Source: Thelonectria olida
Lineage: Eukaryota > Ascomycota > Sordariomycetes > Hypocreales > Nectriaceae
Reading direction: 5' to 3'
Assembly (NCBI GenBank): GCA_020736575.1
Contig: JAGPYM010000019.1
Span: 310,001 to 374,000 of the forward strand
DNA length: 64,000 nt
Shown here: one piece after another, positions 1 through 10,175 of the stretch
How positions within the stretch are numbered: the stretch's first letter is position 1
Layout of the letters: the number at the start of each line of letters is the position of its first letter
Notes under the pieces: model-generated
What the model was told of the DNA's origin: nothing
What the model saw: only the letters and a program-made list of their open reading frames with translations
Database searches by the model: none
Program-made: the position numbers and the translations under genes

Positions 1-366
1 GCCGCGGACGACAGCAGCACCGAGTGTCGCCGGGTGAGTCTGGATAAAGCCGGGAAAGTCAATGACAAGAGTGCCGGCAAAGTGCGTATGGCAGTCCCAG
101 AGACCCGGCAGAAGATAGCGGACACATGTTCGGGGGGCAGTCCACAGAGCCTGGTGCATCTATGCCTGTGGCCCTATGTACGTGATGGAGCCGTCCTCGA
201 CCGAGATGCCTACGGCGGCGTTGGGCATGGGGTCGCCACGGCCAGGGATGAGGAGGTCAGCAAGGATACACCGTTCCGAATGGCTGCCTTTGTCGCTGCT
301 GCACAGCCCTGAAGTGTCGAACTGAGGCGAATGAGTAGAAGCGGATGACCCGGTATGCTCCAGCAT
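1..366 (-). pseudogene. Amidohydrolase N-terminal part with in-frame stop, cut by window edge
   Basis: Reading leftward from the ATG at 366, the protein contains ILADLLIPGRGDP followed by an EDGSITYIGP segment, the typical opening beta-sandwich of metal-dependent amidohydrolases. A TAG at 162-160 interrupts it. The same frame then continues open to the window edge and contains LLPGLWDCHTHF, the first metal-binding HxH motif of the family, so the stop sits inside a conserved domain. An intron removing it would be only about 22 nt, which is too short. CAG to TAG would explain it. Such enzymes hydrolyse amide or imidazolonepropionate-like bonds; the substrate cannot be read here. The catalytic C-terminal part lies outside the window, so loss of function is likely but unproven. 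Confidence 0.65.
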
Positions 367-1038
367 TGTCCAGGACTCCGCGTTGTTTACGCTGCGGTCC
401 GGAAGGGTCAGGTAGCTGGGTAGAGGCAAGGACGGGGTCGTCGCGGAGCCAAGGCCATCAAGCCTCGTTCATGGTGGCTACAGGCGTATCCGTGGCACTG
501 TTGAAGGGATTTAGAGTGGTGAGGAGGATGTTGGTTCTCCTGACCTGGCAGAGATGTTGCGTAACGATCCATGGCTTCAGCGGGTGGTGGTGATCTGATA
601 GTCATTGCTCGTGATGCTTGGCTGAACTGCAAAGTGCCTGGGGTCTCAATTCCTTTCAGCCCTTTCTATACTAATAACGAGCGCCAAAAACACACCTATA
701 GACGGCAATCTTTACCGTTGGAAGGTATTAATAGTCGGATGTGGCCTTTTTGTGACGTTATCTCCAGTGGCATGGTGATGGGGCTCAAGGCGGAGGGCGT
801 TCTCGTGCACCCGATTCGGCTTAGGTGAGATGATCTTGTTAAATCTCCCGTCTCTAGGTCCTCTCGGGACAGTGCTACAGGTCACAGAGTAGCATAGCTG
901 ATTTGCATAAGTGTTTCTGGTCTTGAGTATATGATAAATATGGTGGAAGCCTGTAGAGGGCTGGAATAGTGCTATCTGTCTGGTTAAGTTGCTATACCAA
1001 CCCATCTCCCCTCCAAGCCCAGAATGCCGCTTCCGCAA
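367..1038. other. Intergenic, nothing recognised
   Basis: This stretch holds only short overlapping frames without family motifs or good start context. It contains the promoter side of the amidohydrolase relic and the 3' side of the polysaccharide deacetylase gene. Confidence 0.5.
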
Positions 1039-3428
1039 TCACAGCGGCGGTGCGTTCGGATCCTCCATGCACTGATCTATTCGCATGATCTGCTTACCGG
1101 TAGCCTTGGCCTGCCTGATAAACTCGGTGAAGTATTCGACCGTCGAGTTGTACGAATAGTGCATAACGACCAGGTTGCCCCCCTTTGCAACACTGGACTT
1201 GAAGGCGTCAACTTGTTTCTCCGGCGTGCTCGTCTCGGCCCACAGCCAATCCTCGACATCGACACTCCAGTTGATGAGATAAGGCTTGTCCGACCCCGAG
1301 GCAACCGCCCAACGCTGACGCATACGCGCGCCTTCGACCCCGTAAGGTGGGCGGAAATAGTTTGATTTCTCGCCAAACAGGTTGGTCATTACCCTATAAT
1401 CCTGGTTATACTCCCAGTCTATGCTGTCAATGTTTGGGAGGCCCTCCATCCTTGGGTGCGTGTAGGAATGCAGCGCAATCTGGTGGCCCTCGCTCTTCAA
1501 CTGCTTGTAGAGGCTGGCCATGCCTGTGGAGGGGTTTTCGAGCACTGCGCCGACGGCGAAAAAGGTCACCTTGATGTCCGCATCGCGGATGATCTGCACT
1601 AGCCTGGCGGCGTACTTTGGATTGCCGTCGTCAATGCCGAATGCAAACGAGTTGGGCCGCGTGCAGGCAAAGACGAGAGTGCCCGAGGGCAACTTTCCGG
1701 GGATGCTCACGCCCGAGGGGATGGAGGGGACGATCTCAATCTTGGTCAGAACCACTGCCTCGGTACTGTATACGCCCCTGATGGCGACGCTACTAACACG
1801 CTGTAGGTTGATTTTGAAGTGCGAAATGGGTATGTAGATATTGTTACCCGTCGCGTACCGGCCGGCCTCGAGGCTGTCCCACGTCTCGGGAAATGGTGCC
1901 ACATCTTCGCTGCACTGCGAATTGTGCTGCTGCAACGCGACGGAGAATTTAGTGTGGCCCGAGTAGGCGATGTGCAAGTACGAGCCGCTGTAGCTGCGCA
2001 AGTCTCGACAAGTGCCGCCGAATTGTGTGGTGAAGGAGTAGTCGGGAAGTGAGGCAACGAGGGTGAGGCGGTTGGTGCCCCAGGTAAGGCTCATATCATC
2101 GCCGCCATGCCAGAATCCAAGCGAGTTCGTGTTTCGGTTGCTAAAGCTGTCGATCACAAACCCCGAGACCGTAGCGGATGGTGCCGGGACGGTTTCTGTT
2201 GGCACTGCGGCGGTAGTCGTGGGCACTACCCAGCCACTCGGGGTACTCCCGCAGTAGAGCCCCAGTGGGCCCAAGGTGACCGCTTTGTTGGGCCCATCGA
2301 GCACGATCGATCTCAGCTTGGACAGGTTGAGTCCACTGAACTTTGACCAGGAGAAGCTGTATAGTTTCTCGGTTCCGTCGAATGTCCAGCCCAGTTGGGC
2401 CGTCGTCTGGGACGAATACGCCGTGGCCTCGCCGCCACACGTCGTCTGGGAAGAGAGCTCGATTTTGAACGTCGTCCCGGCCGGAGCCTTGATCCGGAGC
2501 GATATACCACCATACTTTGTGGCATCTACACATCCGACCTGGGTGAAGAAGTACGACGAAGTGGATTTGGGCGTAAGTGTCAAGTGGTGGTCGTTCACGA
2601 CCATGGATTGCATAGTGTCGTCATCACCGGTGGGCAGTAGGAGTGCGTTGTATTGTAGGAAGTCAAGGCGTGACTGCGACGCCCAGTCATCCACCAGGAG
2701 CGGCGAGCAAGACGCCGAGGTGGATTGGGTCGTGGTGGATGACTTTGAGGTGGCTGTGGTCGTGGATGTACCTGAAGTGGGAGTGACATGATTAGTACCA
2801 GGCAAGTGAGGACCGAGTCAACACACTCACTGATGGTTGTTGGCCCCTGGCCACAGGCAAACGAGACCTTGTCCAATTGCCATTGCTGGGTTGACGAAAA
2901 GGACCCGAGGACAATGGAGAGGGCCGCATTGAGGTTCGCCCCGGAAAAGCTAGTCAGGGGGATGCGGAGTGTCTGCCAGCCGCCGGTAAGGCTGGTGACG
3001 CGGAATGACGTTTTCGTGGTGGTCGTTACCGAACAGCTCGAGGCCCACTTGAGTTCGGCTGTAAAGGCCGCGCCCGACACGGGTGCCTTGATGTCAAGCT
3101 GTACGTGCGTGTACGAGTTGGTCTGCAGCGCCTGGCATGGGAACGTCTCGTAGTAGTAAGCTCCGCTCTTGGGGGTGAAGCTGAGGATGCCGCCGGACGC
3201 GGAGATGCTGGCCATGCTGGCATCGTCTATTGAAGTTGGTCAACTGAAGAACGGGCAAAAAAACGGGATACTGGGCGTCGTACCTGACGTCCACGAACCG
3301 AGATTGTTTCGGCTTGTTGAGAACGAGTTGGACAAGTCATCCACCAGGAGGTCGGACGTGCACGCAGCAGCGGCAGCCACTGCGCTGTAGGCCGCCGCCA
3401 ATAACCACTGCGCCTTGAAGTGCACCAT
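1039..3428 (-). CDS. Secreted polysaccharide (chitin) deacetylase, CE4, with three N-terminal modules
   Basis: Three exons (3428-3284, 3226-2831, 2771-1039) join across 57 and 59 nt introns into about 757 residues. It starts with a signal peptide (MVHFKAQWLLAAAYSAVAAA). Three tandem modules follow, each opening with a (L/V)xDDxxS or VIDSFS motif and ending in a Cys-containing strand, near residues 24-175, 200-355 and 385-530. They are separated by Ser/Thr-rich and Pro/Thr-rich linkers. The C-terminus is a NodB/CE4 domain: FGIDDG near 560, HSYTHP metal ligands near 616, RPPYG near 654, VDVEDW near 685 and VMHY near 717. CE4 enzymes remove N-acetyl groups from chitin or related glycans; the modules probably bind wall polysaccharide. 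The enzyme motifs look intact. The modules are not assignable to a named CBM by eye. Confidence 0.88.
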
Positions 3429-4020
3429 TTTTTGAAAGGCTCTGCTCTCAGCGTTCGACCTGACGAGCTAGATAGGAGGAATGGGAGTGCGGGACGATGG
3501 ATGCGAATCGCGGCGATCGGCGGAACACGTCCATCCTACTTATATGTGAGTGAGAGCACGACAAACATGTTGAATGGAGATGGATGCGCCAAGCTGTCCG
3601 CTCCAGGCATGTTGGCATACACGAGTGGCGCCAAGCTCTTGGCAATGACGGCCCAAGCCCTATGGTTCGGTCCAAAATCCCTCAGCTGAAATGCCGTACG
3701 ACGCAGGCACCGAGGATGACGCCAAGCGGTCATATACGAGGTGGTGGGCACGCTGTTGATGCAGGTCTTCAATATTAATATATGCAATGCAACGTGGTTC
3801 GCTGGACTTCCGCGTACCCCTGACAACCGTGCACTGTTTTAAAATATTACTACAAAGAGGAAAGTTAATTGAAGCTTAAATAAGGTTAACAATAAAGTTT
3901 ACCAGTTAATTAATATATTCAGCTCGTGTATTGAATAAAGTAAATAGCACAGTTAACTACCTAAATCTAATAAAAAGAGAATCTCCAAATCCAGTTGATC
4001 AATATTTGTCCACTACGTCC
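3429..4020. other. Upstream region with an AT-rich patch
   Basis: The region upstream of the deacetylase gene includes a strongly AT-rich patch at about 3835-3990 (TTAATTAATATATT-like runs) beside a carboxypeptidase pseudogene. It could be a decayed repeat. No coding content is supported. Confidence 0.4.
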
Positions 4021-5412
4021 TCACAGCCGCAGCCAAGCCCTCACTACAGCACCGACGGCCTCTGGCTGATTCATGGGAGAAAGTGGCCAGCCTCATCCAC
4101 AGTAAATAACACAGTAAAAAGGCTGAGTTTGCCATCTCCTTTCCAGGTGCCGCCCAGGTGGCCACTACTGTCCTCAGCCGAGGAGAGCTCTCCACGGCTG
4201 TAGAACCAATTTTGGTACTCCGTGTTGCGGAACTGGGGCTGACGCTTCCAGGATGTTCGTCCAGCATGCGCATCTGGCCCGGGGTGCTTCTGTAAACGTG
4301 TTATCAGTCCCTGCTCACAAGAAGCAACTCCAGCTGCCATCTTCGTACAAACTGTCGCGTTCATAAGCGGGGCCTGGCGGCCGTCACCTCGCCAGTCACT
4401 ACAGAAAAAGTCGTATAAGCCGATGGCATGGCGGCTGTTATCAATGTGGCTATCAACAACAATGATAGACTTAATATCAAGGCCAAGGTCAAGTCCCTGG
4501 AGAGCTCGTTCCCGCTCTTGATGGATGATATATGTTACATAACCGGTGACGTAGTGGCCTCCCATAGACTCGCCTGTAATATGCCACGGGCGATCAGCAA
4601 GGTCTGGGAAAATGGACTTCGTGAAGATAGATAAGAAGCTGTATCAGTCTTGACCTCCGTCATGGAGGTTAACGGAGATCAAGTCACGATCCGTGATCTC
4701 AGAGAAGCCCACCCCGACAGGTTGGCTGATAGATGTCAGTCATCAAAGTTGCAGAAACGTGAGTCGAGTAGCTAGACAGGATCTTACTCAATAAAAATCG
4801 CATTAGCGTGGTCAATCCAAGAGTACTTGAGACGTCTCGTTGAATTGCCATCCTTATTCACGACGCACAGTCCTATGCCCCTGTATATGCCAAGCTCGTC
4901 AGTAGCACCTGGGCATCTGCATGAAAGTGTTGGCAATTTGAACATTGATGTGTCAGAAGCGCCCAGAAAATGAGAACAAGGAGCGAAAACGGGCAAGTGA
5001 GAGGAGGCAGGCGAAAACAGAAAAGAAATCGACTTGATGAAAAATGAGTCCTTACCCGCTCATCCATAGCATCACCGGTGCTGTTTCCGGGCTATTACGG
5101 CTCTTAAAGCACCCTAGATGGTTCGGCCGAGTGTTCGCAAACCCGCAGAACAACTTATTTCCGTGCCACTATTAGGAACGCCAGCGACATAGGGTAGGTT
5201 AGACTAACAAAAGAACATGGACTTGTCATCCGTCAAATTGACTGTGCCAGTCCACTGCTTGGACCCTGCGTCACATATCTCAAGAGACTGCTCGCGGATG
5301 GTAAAGTGGGTGTCTGACGTCTTGATGACCGGCTTTTGGAGGGGTATCTGTTGGTCGACGACAACTCCAAGCACGAAGGACTGTAGTGGCGTGCATCCTG
5401 ACCGAGCGTGGT
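4021..5412 (-). pseudogene. Serine carboxypeptidase (S10) pseudogene 1
   Basis: Conceptual exons give an S10 N-terminal half: a TIREQSLEICD strand near 5300, then SMFF joined across a clean intron (GTTAGT...CTAG) to WCFKSRNSPE, then VMLWMSG, then GLCVVNKDGNST, then FI-D-QPVGVGFSE across another intron, and finally the nucleophile elbow GESMGGHYV near 4570. A TGA at 4646-4644 interrupts the frame before the elbow. After NATVCTKMAAG the alignment jumps to the C-terminal VDEAGHFLP, so the segment expected to carry the catalytic Asp is missing. A one-base loss near 4075 shifts the frame in the middle of the conserved P-M-N-Q-P-E tail. The oxyanion loop reads GCPG where GGPG is expected. Splice sites are preserved, so decay looks recent. 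Confidence 0.8.
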
Positions 5413-5894
5413 GACGAAAATGAGAGTATCGGATGGAATCTGTATGGGGATGACGATGGAAGGCATAAGGGAAAAGCTCCTTATTAACTAGAGAGCTCGG
5501 AATGTTCCGACATGCCGGGTTAAATTCTGGAGGATACAGATAGTCTACACTCCCTTAGGATCTTCGCTGGGGACAGGGGCGAGGGGAGTGGTGGATAAAT
5601 TATCCTGGCCGTCCAAGCCAGCATTCGCTTTAGCCTCTTCGGGTGCGCCGATGCACCCGCTGGGCAGCGGTCGGGTACGAATACAGTAACTACTACTTAT
5701 CGCAGATGACAGGGGCTGATACGTTGCCGATGCCGTTACGTTGATGCTTCGTCACTTTAATACTTACTGATGTCATCTCAGCCTTTTCTTCTATGGAAAC
5801 CGTTCTGTTGAGGCCAGTTTCGAATTCATTCACCGCAAGTGAACGGACCCCCAACACCAAACACCAAACACCAAATCATCAGCGTGCCATCATC
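5413..5894. other. Intergenic between two divergent carboxypeptidase relics
   Basis: This would have been the shared upstream region of the two S10 pseudogenes. I see no coding frame or clear regulatory element, apart from three repeats of AACACCAA just before the start at 5895. Confidence 0.4.
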
Positions 5895-7140
5895 ATGATC
5901 CCACGAAATCTCCTCAAGACCTTCGTGTGGCTCCAGGCGTGCCGCGTCGCCACCGGCGCTCAGCTACTCCCTGTTGCTCGCAGCTTCGAAGCCCACGGCG
6001 ATCTGCCCCCGTTCTCTCTTGAGCTGAGCAATGACACGCTGCCGTGTGCAACAGCTCCACGCCAGGAACGGCAGGTTTCATCAATACCGACGACGGCAAT
6101 GATAGCGAAGTGTTCTTCTGGCTTTTCGGGAGCAAGAATGACCGGCCACTGACCCGGTCATTCTCTGGACGACTGGGTTCGTCAACCTTTACCAAATCTC
6201 TTGCCCTTTGCCATGACCTGCAGCTGACTTGAGAATCCTGGGGGATACAGAGGCCCGGGAGGTCGTCCACTGCGTTTGGAGGTTTGATGGAACTTGGACC
6301 TTGTCGCATCGCTCCTGAAGGCGGCTACACAACCGAAAACCCCTTTGGGTGGAATGTCAATGCTACTGTGCTTTTCGTCGAGTACGTTGAAGCCCCAGCT
6401 ACATGTGACTGGAAGTTTGTGTACTGATTTAAGCCTGGGGTACCAGCCAGCCCGCGTCTGTCGGCTTTTCGCGTGGAAGAACAATTACCAATGGCTTGGG
6501 GGAATCCTCCAAACTGATGCACCGGTTCCTTCGTCAGTTCTTTGTTGCATTCCCGCAGCTGACGACTCAAGATTTCTGCATCGTTGGCGAGTCTTATGGA
6601 GGCTCATGGGTGCCCGCTCTTGGCGCCACCATCGCCAAGAGCCAGGCTGAAGTTGAGAATCCGGCGTACTTTGTCGACAAGCAATCGTACCTTGAGCACA
6701 AGCAAGTGAATGGCCCGACCAAAACTTCAAACATCAACCTAAAGGGTGTCATGATCGGAAATGGCCTTATTCGAAGGTCGGTCCAGAACTCTGGTGGCTT
6801 TGAGCAGCTTGCTCTGGCCCCGCCAGTCTCTTCAACTCATCTACGTGCCTCGAGTGGGCGCCCCGAGCTATGTGGTGCGAGCAGAACCTCAAAGTCTGCG
6901 AAACCAAGGGCTGGACCTCTGACGCGTGCCGGAAGACTGAGACGCTCTGCAGCGAGATGGGCGACTACGTCACAGGCGCCATGGGCCGCAACCCATATGA
7001 CTTTCGCCGCCCTTGCGACAAGCAGGACGAGTGCTACCCGGAAATTCCACATATAAATGCTTATTTCAATCGCCCGGATATCAAGTCAGCTTTAGGTGCT
7101 GATGAAGACGCGCATTTCAGGGGAATGTCGGACGAAGTAT
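5895..7140 (+). pseudogene. Serine carboxypeptidase (S10) pseudogene 2, 3' truncated
   Basis: The ATG at 5895 opens a signal-peptide-like segment (NLLKTFVWLQACRVATGAQ). S10 motifs then appear in different frames: GTAGFINTDDGND and VFFWLFGSKND in frame 2, PVILW in another, ELGPCRIAPEGGYTTENPF near 6290, GESYGGSWVPAL near 6590, GVMIGNGLIR near 6750, and from about 6870 NRPDIKSALGAD and FRGMSDEV. Several frameshifts and a TGA near 6425 separate these blocks. The homology ends at about 7140; the last 100 or more residues with the catalytic Asp and His are absent and different sequence follows. It points away from pseudogene 1, so the two may be former divergent paralogues. Confidence 0.8.
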
Positions 7141-8149
7141 TGATTCACCTGCGCTCTTTTGCAGTTAGTGCACAGAGTTGTCATCGTCTGTATGGTGTCG
7201 AGAGTCTCGTCGGGGTCTTGATTAGTGACATGGAGAGGAGGGTCGCAACATCCTCTCAGATGATTGAACTTGTTGGGACCAAAGGTGGACGGCTTTGGCA
7301 GCGACTTCTTCTGACCAAGTGCTTTCGAGATTCTGGCGATACACCGGCTGAGATTCTCAAGACGTTCGATGGCTGGTGGACTATTCTAAGAGGGAACCAA
7401 GTTCATTGCACCAACGAACCATATGAAGATTGGAACCGACTCATGGACGAGGATGAGTTGTACGAAAAGCTTCGGACGCTGAAGACGACATTAGAGAGCT
7501 GCAAAGCACTCACTGAGTTTCGACCAGATCTTCTCAAAGAACTGTCCGGAAGCCTTCTTTTCTCGAAACTACAGAACCCCTTCGGTTTTCACCTCATCGA
7601 CGAGCAATGGAGGTGGTCGATTTTGCCTTCGCGCAGATCGTGTGCGATGAGGGCTTGCTTCGTCTTCTCGCCGAGGGGCAAGGAGACGTGCCTCGCCAGT
7701 TTCCCGACGAAGAGTCAACAGAATCACCACCGGTCAACCCATGGGTCAACCTCGTGCTACGTGTTGCAGCCGGCCTAGACATCTCAAAGTGTGCAAGGGA
7801 AAATGCCTGCAGGAGAGGCATGCTCAGCACTCTTTACCACTTGGGGTTTTTCTGCCCCGGTCAAGTCACGTCCAATTTCGTCATCGGATTTGTGAAAAGG
7901 ATGATAGACACCCATTGTCACTTCGAAGGTCCTTTCTATCCCCTCCATGGCTACACGGCGTTTCATCGAGCGTTAGAACGCGAAATCGCAAAAGGCCGGA
8001 CTCTCTTCTCGGCATCCCTGACACATGACGAATGGGCCATAAAGGACAAGTTATTTTCCAAGGCTGTCGATGAGTATTTGATAGTTTTTGGACGCGAAAT
8101 GAATGGCCGATACTTTAACGATTTAGTACCGACGGTAGATTGCGGGTGA
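7141..8149 (+). pseudogene. Unrecognised reading frame in two overlapping frames
   Basis: From about 7141 the frame that carried the carboxypeptidase remains open to 7778, but the residues no longer resemble S10. A second frame is open from the ATG at 7607 to the stop at 8149 (180 residues, rich in aromatic and charged residues). Codon use and composition look coding in both, and the switch near 7600 is one base, so this is probably one gene with a single indel. A TTTTGCAG acceptor-like site at about 7157-7164 marks the probable entry of this different sequence. I do not recognise the family. It might be the 3' part of a fungal gene inserted into or fused with the carboxypeptidase relic. Confidence 0.4.
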
Positions 8150-10175
8150 ATTGAGACGATTTTGATGGACGCAACATGCCAGTCGGGTTGTGTTGGATTT
8201 AGCTTCACGTTTGTTAATAGACTCCCACGGCAAATAAGATGTTATCAACTTTGTACCAAGAGGCTTACATAGACATGATGCCAAATATGCAAATTAATGG
8301 AAGGGAGGGGGTTTGTCCGGGAATGTAACGTACGAAGGTCGGAAACCTCCTGACTGACAACTGCACCCCTCTGCATCCAGGATCAGTTCGATGTCCTTGA
8401 AACGACATTCCTCAAAGCCACCGAAAGCTTCGGTACCGCACCTGGTTGTCCTTTTGGTTTGTGGATAATGCTCAACAATGTGCTGAGAGGTGCGACACGA
8501 ACCGGCAACATACTCTTCCCCCGTAAGGATTGGAGAGGCACGTCGCATGCATCGAGAGCCCTTGGCTAAAACCGCTTAAACCCGCTAGTAGAGTCTTTGT
8601 CGTCTATGCTCTACATTTTTGTGCCAATAAATTCTGAGGATTCCAACTTCAAGCCTCTGATGGCTTGAGCACCAAGACCTGAGAGAACTGCATCATTCTT
8701 CTATTGCCTACGAACTGTCAAGTTCAAGGTACATTGGTGGCTACTAGCAGAGACGAAATCAATCGAATTAGTTATGTATCTCAAAAAGAAGTACCATCCT
8801 TCCTCCTGGTGAACAGCAGCGGAGCATTTCCTGTTCAGGTGCCCGAAATGGGACTCACAGCGAGAATGCATGCGATGGGTTGACAGGACAAAGATGGGAG
8901 ACGCCTTGTTCTTTTTAGGAGGCAAGGCAGCATCGGATGGAGGGAAACGGGAAGCGAACTTGTAGGCGGTGCGAGCAACGATCAAGTTTGCGATGGGCAC
9001 AGGGAGGCTCGCCGCTGGATATAACTCGGCCACATACTAACCCACATTTAGCAACTGGACATAGAATTTTACTAATACCACGCAACCTCGAATTGACAGA
9101 CCAGGCTTCAGCTGCTGAGGATAGGATGCTGAACACTTGGAGAACTGGGCTTCAAGCAGGCCTGTCATACAGAGCGATGGGCGGGGCCTATTGAGAGGCA
9201 GGAGAAAACCAAAGGTAAACTAGCGCCTAGGCCCTATGAGGCTTGGTCCTCCCGGGCGTAATAATCATCATCATCATATCCAAAAGGCAGCACGCCTTCG
9301 CCTCTGGACTGGATTGCGGATCCGGCTCCAATCCAGCTCCAAAAGATCACTGAATGCCATGCAGCGAATTTTCCCAGCGTGGTTGAGGAAAATGAGAGCG
9401 TATGGTCTGATTGTCGCGATGAAGATACTGACCTTCCTCACTCAATCTGTCATTTAAATTCTAGAACCGTCAACCAAGCTTTTATATATATCTTTGCATT
9501 TGTGGGCTCGATTCTCCCATTCCTGCTTCAAACCTCTCACGTCGTCTTGCTGTGAGTAGCCCTGAGCCGAAAATTCACAGGACAGGCCATGTCCACTTGA
9601 AGCCTTTACACATCATGTTCCGACTTCACCGCCCAGCCTTGCTTCGGGCCCGGTCATCTCTGAAGGAGAGAATGAAGAGCTGGCTCTAGGCCAGCGCCTC
9701 GTGGTTGTCGAATGGTCTGTGAATGCTGTGACCTCACGCCTGCGGGGAGCTTGCTAAAAGCTCTAGGTCCAAAAGTCGACAATGCGTCCGCTGTTAACAT
9801 CCATGTGCTCGAACATTTCGTTCGGCTCGTAAGTTGAGGCGCTCTTCCCCCAGTCCCCCCGATTTGGTGGCTGTGCGACTTGACAATATGAGCCAGCAGC
9901 CGGGCACAGCGACGGGCCAACAATAGGCGGCCCCGGCCAACCAACAGCCGGACAGGAGGGAATATAGGCCAATCAATGTTGGAAGCGTGGCAGCTCGCTG
10001 AGGCTTTTCACGTGGCTTTTACTTGTGGCGGAGCAAAAAAAGACGGCGGTGCTCGAGTCAAATCGGCCTACTGTCATCCATACCTAAATGCATAAACATA
10101 AATGCAGACGCGTCTCAACCCTTAAATGATCTCCTGTGAGCCAGTGTCTCGAGTAGCAAGCTACCCGACGTGACC
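8150..10175. other. Long intergenic stretch
   Basis: Apart from the small frame at 8294-8548, no gene is supported. Minus-strand frames at 9654-9976 end in a protein-like tail (NEMFEHMDVNSG) but lack a start or neighbouring exons. A TATATATA run lies near 9483. The last 150 bases are the promoter and 5' leader of the STAND gene. Confidence 0.4.
8294..8548 (-). CDS. Possible small Cys-containing protein, unrecognised
   Basis: An ATG at 8548 opens an 84-residue frame with five Cys clustered in its middle (SCRT, TTRC, EEC, GCSC) and a Pro-rich end. No signal peptide is visible in this frame, though an upstream exon could supply one. The length and the ordered Cys pattern are unusual for a chance frame, but there is no family match I can name. 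It could be the last exon of a small secreted protein or a relic. Confidence 0.25.
   Translation of the reverse strand: MRRASPILTGEEYVAGSCRTSQHIVEHYPQTKRTTRCGTEAFGGFEECRFKDIELILDAEGCSCQSGGFRPSYVTFPDKPPPFH

Noticed and set aside
1746..2533. Several long frames antisense to the deacetylase gene
   Set aside because: They mirror the GC-rich exon, while the minus-strand gene has a signal peptide, splice sites and CE4 motifs.
4630..4710. A 35-49 nt intron that would remove the TGA in carboxypeptidase relic 1
   Set aside because: The possible donors give the wrong phase and are too short. The relic also has a deletion and a second frameshift, so it is not functional anyway.
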